The notes below the pieces were generated by a model that had not been told where the DNA came from, searched no databases, and saw nothing but the letters and a program-made list of their open reading frames with translations. 64,000 bases of DNA from positions 248,001 to 312,000 of the forward strand of contig OZ257128.1 in the NCBI GenBank assembly GCA_965278945.1. The letters are read 5' to 3'. Both the position numbers and the translations under genes were made by a program. Shown one piece after another: positions 57,213 through 64,000 of this stretch (its first letter is position 1; the number at the start of each line of letters is the position of its first letter). Origin of the DNA: UBA10649 sp965278945. GTDB taxonomy: Bacteria; Actinomycetota; Actinomycetes; S36-B12.

Positions 57213-58169
57213 ATGTCACGTGTGTTGCGGTCGCGTCGGTCGAATCTTGCGGTGCCGGGGTCGAGTCCGAAGATGCTGGACAAGGCGCGTGGTCTGGGGA
57301 CCGATCAGGTGTTCATGGATATCGAGGATGCGGTGGCCCCGATCGCGAAGTCCGAGGCGCGCAGGAACATCGTGGCGGCTTTGAATGAGGGCGGGTATGA
57401 GGGGAAGGTCCGGTCGGTCCGGGTGAATGACTGGACGACGGCGTGGACGTTCGCGGACGTGATCGAGGTGGTCACGGGGGCGGGGGCGAACCTGGACTGC
57501 ATCATGCTGCCCAAGGTGCAGACCGCCGATCAGGTGGTGGCCCTGGACCTGCTTCTCACGCAGTTGGAGAAGAGCATCGGCCTGGAGGTGGGGCGGATCG
57601 GGATCGAGGCGCAGATCGAGAACGCCCTGGGTTTGATCAATGTCGACGCGATCGCGCAGGCGAGCCCTCGGGTGGAGACGATCATCTTCGGTCCGGCGGA
57701 CTTCATGGCCTCGATCAACATGAAGTCCCTGGTGGTGGGGGAGCAGCCCCCGGGCTATGACACCGGCGACGCCTACCACTACATCCTCATGCGGATCCTC
57801 ATGGCCGCCCGCGCCTACGACAAGCAGGCCATCGACGGGCCGTACCTGGCGATCAAGGACCTCGACGGCTACCGCAGGGTCGCCGGACGCAGTGCCGCGC
57901 TCGGGTTCGACGGGAAGTGGGTCCTGCACCCCGGGCAGGTCGACATCGCCAACGAGGTCTACTCCCCCACCCAGTCCGACTACGACCACTCCGAGCTCAT
58001 CTTGGACGCCTACGACTACTACACCTCCGAGCAAGGCGGAGCCAAGGGCGCCGTCATGCTCGGCGACGAGATGATCGACGAAGCCTCCCGCAAGATGGCC
58101 CTGGTCATCTCCGCCAAAGGCCGAGCCGCCGGCATGACCCGCACCCAGACCTTCCAGGCCCCCGCATGA
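57213..58169 (+). CDS. HpcH/HpaI aldolase/citrate-lyase-family CoA-ester lyase
   Basis: 318 residues. SNLAVPGSSPKMLDKA, DQVFMDIEDAVAP (metal Glu/Asp), CIMLPKVQTADQV, and GIEAQIENALGLIN (metal Glu) match CitE-like malyl-CoA or methylmalyl-CoA lyases; the substrate may be a beta-hydroxyacyl-CoA. AGGAG precedes ATG 57213. The stop overlaps the acyl-CoA dehydrogenase ATG. Synonymous codons end mostly in G in the first 180 residues and mostly in C in the last 130, more strongly than elsewhere in the window. Confidence 0.87.
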   Translation: MSRVLRSRRSNLAVPGSSPKMLDKARGLGTDQVFMDIEDAVAPIAKSEARRNIVAALNEGGYEGKVRSVRVNDWTTAWTFADVIEVVTGAGANLDCIMLPKVQTADQVVALDLLLTQLEKSIGLEVGRIGIEAQIENALGLINVDAIAQASPRVETIIFGPADFMASINMKSLVVGEQPPGYDTGDAYHYILMRILMAARAYDKQAIDGPYLAIKDLDGYRRVAGRSAALGFDGKWVLHPGQVDIANEVYSPTQSDYDHSELILDAYDYYTSEQGGAKGAVMLGDEMIDEASRKMALVISAKGRAAGMTRTQTFQAPA

Positions 58170-59371
58170 CCCGCCTCGCCCGCACGGAGGGGCTGACCGA
58201 GGACCAGCGGGACATTCTTGCGGCGGTGCACGATTTCGTGGAAGCCGAGATCATCCCGGTCGCGACGTCGTTGGAGCATGCCGATGAGTATCCGCAGGCG
58301 ATCGTCGATGGCCTGAAGGAGCTCGGGGTGTTCGGGCTGATGATTCCCGAGGAGTTCGGCGGGCTGGGGGAGTCGCTGCTGACGTATGCGCTGGTGGTCG
58401 AGGAGATCGCCCGCGGGTGGATGTCGGTGTCGGGTGTGATCAACACGCACTTCATCGTGGCGTGGATGCTGATGCAGCACGGCACCGATGAGCAGAAGGC
58501 GTACTACCTGCCGCGGATGGCCACCGGGGAGGTGCGCGGGGCGTTCTCCATGTCCGAGCCCGGGTGCGGGTCTGATGTCGCGGCGATCACCTCCAAGGCC
58601 ACTCGCGATGGCGATGAGTTCGTGCTCAACGGGGCGAAGATGTGGCTGACCAACGGCGGGTCCTCCACGCTGGTCGCGGTGCTGGTGCTGACCCCCGGCG
58701 AGGTCGACGAGGGCGCGTCCGTCTACAAGAAGATGACCACGTTCCTGATCGAGAAACCGTCCGGTTTCGGTGAGGTCCTGCCCGGGCTGACCATCCCCGG
58801 GAAGATCGACAAGATGGGCTACAAGGGCGTCGACACCACCGAGCTGGTCATGGACGGGTTCCGCATCGGCGCCGACGCGATCCTGGGCGGGGCACCGGGC
58901 AAGGGCTTCTACCAGATGATGGACGGAGTCGAGGTCGGCCGTGTGAACGTCGCCGCCCGCGCCTGCGGGCTGTCGATCCGCGCCTTCGAGCTGGGCATCG
59001 AGTACGCCCAGCAGCGCGTGACGTTCGGCAAGCCGATCATCGAGCATCAGGCCGTGTCGTTCCGCCTAGCCGACATGGCCGTCAAGGTCGAGGCCGCCCA
59101 CCAGATGATGGTCATGGCCGCCCGCAAGAAGGACTCCGGGGAACGCAACGACCTCGAGGCCGGGATGGCCAAGTACCTCGCGTCGGAGTACTGCAAGGAG
59201 GTCGTCGAGGACTCCTTCCGCATCCACGGCGGCTACGGCTACTCCAAGGAATACGAGATCGAGCGCCTCTACCGCGAGGCCCCCATGCTCCTCATCGGCG
59301 AAGGCACCGCCGACATCCAGCGCATGATCATCGGCCGACGACTCCTCGAGGAATACAAGACACGCACGTGA
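58166..59371 (+). CDS. Acyl-CoA dehydrogenase
   Basis: 401 residues, full-length classical type. FSMSEPGCGSDVAAITSKA (FAD loop), MWLTNGGSST, RVTFGKPIIEHQAVSFRLADM, YGYSKEYEIERLYREA, and the catalytic Glu in LIGEGTADIQR. The lyase gene in front suggests a short branched or C5 substrate, as in methylsuccinyl-CoA or similar dehydrogenation; this is inference. ATG overlaps the lyase stop; the stop overlaps the NUDIX GTG. It shows the same G-to-C codon drift along the gene as the lyase. Confidence 0.9.
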   Translation: MTRLARTEGLTEDQRDILAAVHDFVEAEIIPVATSLEHADEYPQAIVDGLKELGVFGLMIPEEFGGLGESLLTYALVVEEIARGWMSVSGVINTHFIVAWMLMQHGTDEQKAYYLPRMATGEVRGAFSMSEPGCGSDVAAITSKATRDGDEFVLNGAKMWLTNGGSSTLVAVLVLTPGEVDEGASVYKKMTTFLIEKPSGFGEVLPGLTIPGKIDKMGYKGVDTTELVMDGFRIGADAILGGAPGKGFYQMMDGVEVGRVNVAARACGLSIRAFELGIEYAQQRVTFGKPIIEHQAVSFRLADMAVKVEAAHQMMVMAARKKDSGERNDLEAGMAKYLASEYCKEVVEDSFRIHGGYGYSKEYEIERLYREAPMLLIGEGTADIQRMIIGRRLLEEYKTRT

Positions 59372-59775
59372 CTCCCGGCGAGGTCCCCTGCGTCGGCGCG
59401 ATCGCTCGGGACGACGCAGGCAGGCTGTTGCTCATTCGCCGTGCGAACCCGCCCGCCCAGGGCCTGTGGTCACTCGCTGGCGGTCGGGTCGAGGCTGGGG
59501 AGTCGTGGGAGGAGGCGGTCATTCGCGAGTTCCGCGAGGAGACCGGCCTCGAAGCAGTCGTGGACCGGCACGTCGGAGACGTGCGCAGGGATGCGCCCGA
59601 CGGCAGCGTGTACGTGATCCGCGACTTCCTCGTCACGATCCTCGGGTCGGCCGTGCCGCAGGCGGGCGACGATGCCATGGACGTGGCGTGGTTCACGGAG
59701 GCCGAGTTGAGCACGCTGGACACCAGTCCCGGACTGGTCGAGGCGCTGACCGAGTGGGGGATCCTCAGCGGTTGA
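59368..59775 (+). CDS. NUDIX hydrolase
   Basis: 135 residues. NUDIX box GGRVEAGESWEEAVIRE continuing FREETGL is complete (GX5EX7REUXEEXGU). Hydrolysis of nucleoside diphosphates linked to another group; the substrate is open. GTG overlaps the dehydrogenase stop; its 3' end overlaps the convergent GGDEF gene by 11 bases. Confidence 0.9.
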   Translation: MTPGEVPCVGAIARDDAGRLLLIRRANPPAQGLWSLAGGRVEAGESWEEAVIREFREETGLEAVVDRHVGDVRRDAPDGSVYVIRDFLVTILGSAVPQAGDDAMDVAWFTEAELSTLDTSPGLVEALTEWGILSG

Positions 59776-61054
59776 CGGTGTCGCCGCCGACGCGCTTAGA
59801 GGAGTACAGCGCGACGTCCGCCCGGCGCAGCAGGTCATCGGACTTGGAGTCCAGCGTCCATTGCGCAACACCGCCGCTGACGGTGACTGTCGCGGCGGAC
59901 AGGTTCGAGCAGCTGCGCACCGCCTTGATGACGCGATCGGCAAAGGCGTGGCCGGATTCAGCGTTCTCACCGGGCAGCACGACAGAGAACTCGTCTCCGC
60001 CAATGCGCCCGCAGACGAAGCCGGAGAGGCACTCGGCCTCCAGGATTCGCGCGAAGATCACGAGGACCTCGTCGCCCGCACCGTGGCCCTGGGTGTCGTT
60101 GACGCGCTTCAGTCCGTCCAGGTCGAAACTGACGACGCACAACAGCCCGTCGTGCCGGTCGATCTCGGCAATCTCGCGGTCGAGCACGTCGTAGAAGTGA
60201 CGCCTGCTGGCCAAGCCCGTGAGCGCATCGGACGCGGCGACGCGCGCAAGTTCGGCATTGAGCCTGGCCATCTCCTGGTCGCGCCTGAGCAACCGCTCCT
60301 CGGCCAGCTTCCGCTCAGTGATGTCGAGCATGAATCCACACCACACATCCGGGTGGTTGGGTCGCGAGGGCAGTTGGCGCGAGGTCATGTAGATCCACTT
60401 CAACTCACCCGCTGGCGTGATGATCCGGCAGTCGATGTGGAACGTGACGCCCTCGCCCTCGATGGCGTCGTCCTCGGCGAGCACCCAGTCCAGGTCGTCA
60501 GGGTGGATCAGGCGCCAGAACGCCTCCTCGTCGGTCTGCATCTCGTTCTCGTCGATGCCGAGGAGCTCGAAACTGCCCGGCCCGACGAAGGTGAACAGGC
60601 CGCGACCCGCGCCCTTGGATACGTACTCGTAGAGGACTCCGGGGATCGTCGCGGCGATGTTGTCGAACCTGGCGTGGCTGCGTTCGAGCGAGGCCTCGGT
60701 CTCGTGATGGCGGGTGAGATCCCGGGCATCGCACAGGACGAGGAATCCGTCTTCGTGAGGAACCTCGATGGTCCGGACCTCGACGGGAAACGTCGAGCCG
60801 TCCTTGCGCACGTGCTCGGTTTCGAACCTTCGCAGTCGCCCGGATCCGTCACGGAACGCGGCGGGCACCTGCTCGCGGAAGCGCGCAGCGCGAATGTCAT
60901 TGACGCCGAGCGCGAGCATCTCCTCGCGCGAGTACCCGTAGAGGTCAAGCGCGGCGGCGTTCGCGTCGAGGAACCTGCCCTCGGTGGTCATGAGGATCAA
61001 CGCATCGCCCAGCCGACCAAACAGGTCGGCCGAGACGAACTCGTCGAACTTCAC
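59765..61054 (-). CDS. Diguanylate cyclase with two PAS domains
   Basis: 429 residues, no membrane segment. PAS 1 near 10-115 (LFGRLGDALILMTTEGRFLDANAAA), PAS/PAC 2 near 130-255 (ending GFMLDITERKLAEE), a short coiled coil (RLLRRDQEMARLNAELARVAA), and the GGDEF domain from about 270 with intact GGDEF at 352-356. No RxxD inhibitory site is seen five residues before it. It makes cyclic di-GMP in response to a cytosolic signal. It marks the end of the catabolic island. Confidence 0.92.
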   Translation of the reverse strand: MKFDEFVSADLFGRLGDALILMTTEGRFLDANAAALDLYGYSREEMLALGVNDIRAARFREQVPAAFRDGSGRLRRFETEHVRKDGSTFPVEVRTIEVPHEDGFLVLCDARDLTRHHETEASLERSHARFDNIAATIPGVLYEYVSKGAGRGLFTFVGPGSFELLGIDENEMQTDEEAFWRLIHPDDLDWVLAEDDAIEGEGVTFHIDCRIITPAGELKWIYMTSRQLPSRPNHPDVWCGFMLDITERKLAEERLLRRDQEMARLNAELARVAASDALTGLASRRHFYDVLDREIAEIDRHDGLLCVVSFDLDGLKRVNDTQGHGAGDEVLVIFARILEAECLSGFVCGRIGGDEFSVVLPGENAESGHAFADRVIKAVRSCSNLSAATVTVSGGVAQWTLDSKSDDLLRRADVALYSSKRVGGDTVNR

Positions 61055-61170
61055 GGCGCTTATCGCCTCCCACGGCTGCCGACTGCCCTGCGCTGCGGGT
61101 CACCCTACCGAAGGAGAACTCCCGTTTGTCTGCAGCGCGGGAGCGGTCGGGCGCTGGTACCTTCCCAGAC

Positions 61171-61476
61171 ATGGTCGACATAGTTCGCAACGATGACGCG
61201 TCCCGATACGAAGCATGGATCGACGGTGAGGTCGCGGGATTCGCCGAGTTCCAGCTGACCGACGAGCTGATCGTGTTCACCCATACCGAGGTGGACTCCG
61301 CTTTCGAGGGTCAGGGCGTCGGGTCTGCGCTCGCGCAGTTCGCCCTGGACGACGTCAAGGCGGGTGGACGCCGCAAGGTGCTGCCCTTGTGCCCGTTCAT
61401 CAAGGCGTGGATTGGCCGGCACCCCGACTACGTCTCCTTGGTCTACGGCGCACCGGCGTCGACCGCGAAGGACTGA
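61171..61476 (+). CDS. YjdJ-like GNAT-type N-acetyltransferase
   Basis: 101 residues. FTHTEVDSAFEGQGVGSALA is the short acetyl-CoA motif, followed by RRKVLPLCPFIKAWI, typical of the small one-domain YjdJ/GCN5-like family. It lies five bases upstream of the iron-sulfur gene 61481-61699. In Escherichia coli yjdI and yjdJ are also neighbours, so the pairing is conserved across phyla. Confidence 0.85.
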   Translation: MVDIVRNDDASRYEAWIDGEVAGFAEFQLTDELIVFTHTEVDSAFEGQGVGSALAQFALDDVKAGGRRKVLPLCPFIKAWIGRHPDYVSLVYGAPASTAKD

Positions 61477-61480
61477 CGAC

Positions 61481-61699
61481 ATGACTCGCCGCACGTACAC
61501 CGGGCCGATCGTCGACGTGTCATTCGACGGCGCGCTGTGCCAGCACGCCGTCGAGTGCGTGCGCGGGATGCCGGCGGTTTTCGACACGTCGGCCAAGCCG
61601 TGGATCAACCCCGAACATGCTGACACCGCCGAGCTCGCCGACCACCTGCGAGACGTCGTGGGCCGCTGCCCGTCCGGCGCCCTCCAGATCCCGAATTGA
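61481..61699 (+). CDS. YjdI-like divergent 4Fe-4S mono-cluster protein
   Basis: 72 residues. YTGPIVDVSFDGALCQHAVEC, KPWINPEHADT and the late RCPSGALQIPN are the signature of the small divergent ferredoxin family; Cys residues of the CxxxxxC pair and the CPSGAL Cys are kept. The last codons and stop (AAT TGA) lie in the left arm of the large inverted repeat 61693-61859. Confidence 0.85.
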   Translation: MTRRTYTGPIVDVSFDGALCQHAVECVRGMPAVFDTSAKPWINPEHADTAELADHLRDVVGRCPSGALQIPN

Positions 61700-61859
61700 A
61701 CCGCCTCCCGGGTCAAATCCACGTTTTCAGCCGCCAAACTGCCTTGAGGTCCGGATTTGAACCGCTCCTGTCCGGCGAAGCGCGGGGCGGGTCAAATCCG
61801 CAGAATCCCCGCCCGGAACGGTCACAAACCCCGATTTGACCCGGGAGGCGGTTCAATTC
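61693..61859. terminator. Nested inverted repeat joining two convergent stop codons
   Basis: Perfect 27-base inverted repeat: 61693-61719 pairs with 61833-61859. Inside it, 61752-61765 pairs with 61787-61800 (13 of 14). All four arms contain the core GATTTGAnCCG. Each outer arm begins with the final AAT TGA of the gene it closes, so the two genes end identically. Each outer arm can also fold on itself (TTGAACC/GGGTCAA, one mismatch). No T-run. A bidirectional terminator is likely; the size and nesting are unusual. Confidence 0.7.
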
Positions 61860-62218
61860 TGGGGGGTGAAGTCGGCCCAGACGTGCAGGCGGTCGCCCTC
61901 GCGGGACCAGCCCCAGTCGTCGGCTAGCGCGCGGACCATGCTCAGGCCTCGGCCGTGCCCGGCGTCGTTCGCGGCCTGCTGGACCGCTGGCTCGCCGTCG
62001 CCGGCGAGATTGCTCACCGTCACGCGCACTGTGCCGTCGAGGAGATCGAGCGCGAGGTGAATCGGGGGCTGCCCGTGCCGGACGGCGTTGGTCGTGAGCT
62101 CGGATGCCACCAGTTCGATGTCGTCGACCTGGGGCCACTCGGCAAGTTCCTCGCCAACATGCCGGCGGGCCGCGCGCGCGGCGCTGTGGTCACCGGGCAG
62201 GGTCCATCGGGCGGGCAT
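61853..62218 (-). CDS. Anti-sigma-factor-type ATP-binding (HATPase) protein
   Basis: 121 residues, a stand-alone Bergerat-fold domain as in RsbW/SpoIIAB-like and streptomycete anti-sigma regulators: ELVASELTTNAVRHG (N-box), DGTVRVTVSNLAGD (G1 region), and GHGRGLSMVRALAD (G2). Typically a serine kinase or switch partner of a sigma factor or STAS-domain protein, none of which is visible here. ATG 62218 is preferred over GTG 62224. Confidence 0.88.
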   Translation of the reverse strand: MPARWTLPGDHSAARAARRHVGEELAEWPQVDDIELVASELTTNAVRHGQPPIHLALDLLDGTVRVTVSNLAGDGEPAVQQAANDAGHGRGLSMVRALADDWGWSREGDRLHVWADFTPQN

Positions 62219-62308
62219 GGCCACGTCCTACCCCCTTCCCCAGCGGTCAAACCTCATTTTGGCCCCTAGCGCGGGCCCTCGCGTGGTTGACGCCGTAGGG
62301 TCCGGACC

Positions 62309-63079
62309 GTGGCACGAATCCTGGCCGTCGCGAATCAGAAGGGCGGCGTGGCCAAGACCACGACGATCGTCAACCTGGCTGCCGCACTGGTCGAGGGTGG
62401 ATCCCGCGTCCTTGTCGTCGACCTCGACGCCCAGGCGTGCGCGACGTTCTCGCTCGGACTGGACCCCGAGGATCTCGAGCGAACGGGCGCGGACGCCTTC
62501 ATGTCGCGCGAACCAGCCCTTCCGGTGCGGAGTCTCGTCGTCACGACCGACGACGGAGTCGACCTGCTCCCCGCGGCCATCGACCTGGCCGGGGCGGATC
62601 GGGCGCTCGCGAGCGTCGTCGGTCGCGAGTACGTGGTGCGCGACGCGATCGAGCCCGTCCTCGGCTCCTACGACTGGATCCTGCTCGACTGCTCGCCGTC
62701 GCTGGGCATCATCACGATCAACGCGCTGACCGCCGCCGACGCCGTTCTCATCCCGCTGCAGTGCGAGACGCTTTCCCACCGCGGAGTCGGCCAGCTCCTG
62801 GAGACCATCGCCGACGTGCAGCGGCTGACGAATCCGGACCTGCAGATCGCCGGCGTGCTGCCGACACTGTTCGACGGCCGCACGACGCACGCGCGCGCGG
62901 TGCTCAACGACCTCGGCCCTCGCTACGGGGTCCGGGTGTTCTCGCCGATCAGCAGGTCGATCAGGTTCGCCGAGGCGCCGGCCGCAGGACGCAGCATCCT
63001 GGCGACATCACCGACGTCGAAGGGTGCCCAGGACTACCGGACGCTGGCGTCCGAGATCACCGAGGCGATCCCGGGCTGA
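62309..63079 (+). CDS. ParA-family ATPase
   Basis: 256 residues. Deviant Walker A QKGGVAKTTT (10-19), VLVVDLDAQACATFSLG (Walker A'), and DWILLDCSPSLGIITINAL (Walker B). It is a Soj/ParA-like chromosome or cargo partition ATPase. No parB gene follows; the next gene is on the other strand. It may position a cargo rather than the chromosome. The 90-base gap before it holds no clear promoter hexamers that I can support. Confidence 0.92.
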   Translation: MARILAVANQKGGVAKTTTIVNLAAALVEGGSRVLVVDLDAQACATFSLGLDPEDLERTGADAFMSREPALPVRSLVVTTDDGVDLLPAAIDLAGADRALASVVGREYVVRDAIEPVLGSYDWILLDCSPSLGIITINALTAADAVLIPLQCETLSHRGVGQLLETIADVQRLTNPDLQIAGVLPTLFDGRTTHARAVLNDLGPRYGVRVFSPISRSIRFAEAPAAGRSILATSPTSKGAQDYRTLASEITEAIPG

Positions 63080-63092
63080 GCCACCGGGAGTT

Positions 63093-64000
63093 CTAGTCCG
63101 CTGCTGCGGTCTCGCCGCCCTTGGTGCGACGACGGGCCCGACGCTGGCGTGGCTTGTCGGACTCCGATGCCTCGGTCTTCATCTCGGCATCGGGCTTGGA
63201 CTCGGCCTTGGGCTCGGACTTCGGTTTGTTCGAGGACTTGTGCTCGGTCTTGTGACCACCGTCGGACTTGTGCTGCTTGCCGTCGGATCGACGACCATCC
63301 GAGCGGCGGGAGTCCTGACCGCGTCCGCCTTGGCCCCGGTCGTCGCTGCGCGGCTTCTTGCCCGTCTCGCCGAGATCCTCGATCTGCTCGGCGCCGAGGC
63401 CCTCGCGCGTGCGGGATGCCTTGGGCAGGGTGCCGGTCGTGCCGGCAGGAATGCCGAGGCCGGTGTAGACGTGATCGCTGGTGGAGTACGTCTCGATCGG
63501 GTCCTTGAACGGGAGCTTCAGGGCGCGGTCGATCATCTGCCAGCGAGCGACGTCGGCCCAGTCGACGAACGTGACGGCAACCCCCGAGGCGCCGGCTCGG
63601 CCGGTGCGGCCGATGCGGTGCAGGTAGGTCTTCTCGTCGTCGGGGCATTCGTAGTTGACCACGTGGGTGACGTTGTCGACGTCGATGCCGCGGGCGGCCA
63701 CGTCGGTGGCGACGAGGACGTCGACCTTGCCGGTGCGGAATGCGCGAAGCGCCTGCTCGCGGGCGCCTTGGCCGAGGTCACCGTGGACGGTGCCGACCGC
63801 GAACCCGCGCTCGGTGAGCTCGTCGCAGGCCTTCTGCGCGCGACGCTTCGTGCGCGTGAAGACCATGACCAGCTGGCGGTCCTTGGCCTGGAGGATCCGG
63901 CCGAGGAGCTCGATCTTGTCCATGGGGTGCACGCGCCATACGTGCTGCTCGATGGCATCGACCGTGGCGCTCTCGTCGCCGATGTCCGCGGCGCGGATAT
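63093..64000 (-). CDS. DEAD-box RNA helicase (5' truncated by the window edge)
   Basis: The frame continues off the window; the visible 302 residues begin IRAADIGDESATVDAIEQHVWRV, i.e. the end of RecA domain 1 and domain 2. Motifs VMVFTRTKRRA (IV), VATDVAARGIDV (V) and HRIGRTGRAG (VI) are intact. The last 110 residues are a charged, low-complexity tail rich in Lys, Arg, Ser, Asp and Gly, common in RNA-binding extensions of RhlE/CsdA-like helicases. RNA remodelling, ribosome assembly or cold adaptation. It is convergent with parA, with 13 bases between the stops. Confidence 0.92.
   Translation of the reverse strand, partial: IRAADIGDESATVDAIEQHVWRVHPMDKIELLGRILQAKDRQLVMVFTRTKRRAQKACDELTERGFAVGTVHGDLGQGAREQALRAFRTGKVDVLVATDVAARGIDVDNVTHVVNYECPDDEKTYLHRIGRTGRAGASGVAVTFVDWADVARWQMIDRALKLPFKDPIETYSTSDHVYTGLGIPAGTTGTLPKASRTREGLGAEQIEDLGETGKKPRSDDRGQGGRGQDSRRSDGRRSDGKQHKSDGGHKTEHKSSNKPKSEPKAESKPDAEMKTEASESDKPRQRRARRRTKGGETAAAD

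Noticed and set aside
1..64000. tRNA, rRNA, CRISPR arrays, insertion sequences, prophage or integrase genes
   Set aside because: None seen in the intergenic gaps (all below 300 bases), no transposase or integrase motifs among the translated frames, and no spaced direct repeats of CRISPR type.

Overview
The window is GC-rich DNA with dense coding, many GTG starts and repeated 4-base GTGA/ATGA start-stop overlaps. Together with the gene families present (DUF35-thiolase pairs, DUF6285-phosphotransferase pairs, UTRA-type GntR, lipoprotein solute-binding protein), this points to an actinobacterial chromosome (Actinomycetota). The genus cannot be read from the sequence. There is no rRNA, tRNA, CRISPR array, insertion sequence or phage gene. 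No gap between genes exceeds 300 bases; the longest is 30399-30656.

Layout. About 1-59.4 kb is a large catabolic island. 1-5.8 kb holds a TIM-barrel isomerase, a tyrosine phosphatase, an SDR, a flavin-type oxidase, a SnoaL-like protein, a PEP-utiliser-like protein and a histidine phosphatase. 5.8-13.7 kb holds a Rieske oxygenase, an FAD dehydrogenase, a second PEP-utiliser-like protein, an old-yellow-enzyme-type reductase and a Zn alcohol dehydrogenase. 13.8-17 kb holds a winged-helix-like protein coupled to a PPDK-like protein whose ATP-binding half looks degenerate. 17-19.6 kb holds the ATPase and permease of a sugar-type ABC transporter, with its two candidate solute-binding proteins at 30.6-33.2 kb. 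19.6-30.4 kb holds a ThuA-like protein, a 2-oxoacid dehydrogenase E1a-E1b-E2 set, a histidine phosphatase, a VOC protein, and a beta-oxidation-like block (MDR reductase, DUF35, thiolase, two acyl-CoA dehydrogenases). 33.3-47.2 kb holds three Rieske oxygenases, a GntR regulator, an aldehyde dehydrogenase, two SDRs, the third PEP-utiliser-like protein and a ferredoxin-type reductase. 47.2-57.1 kb holds two APH-type phosphotransferases, an epimerase, a TetR regulator, an enoyl-CoA hydratase and a split transketolase. 57.2-59.4 kb holds a CoA-ester lyase and an acyl-CoA dehydrogenase. From 59.4 kb on the genes are housekeeping or signalling: NUDIX, GGDEF, a YjdI/YjdJ-like pair, an anti-sigma-type ATPase, ParA and a DEAD-box helicase.

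How the genes may work together (inference). Rieske oxygenases with one reductase, SDRs and flavoenzymes oxidise a substrate taken up by the ABC system. CoA-dependent enzymes then cleave the products. The unusual part is the amount of phosphoryl chemistry: four proteins with a phosphohistidine swivelling domain, three of them wholly without an ATP-grasp domain and the fourth with a degenerate one; five small phosphatases; and two APH-type kinases. A phosphorylate-oxidise-dephosphorylate route driven by PEP or a missing ATP-grasp partner is the most interesting hypothesis here.

Regulation. Several promoters carry short palindromes inside the -35/-10 spacer, and related sites recur in front of the Rieske and SnoaL genes. 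A UTRA-type GntR regulator is encoded in the middle of the island and is the obvious candidate to bind some of them. Three convergent gene junctions carry large perfect hairpins.
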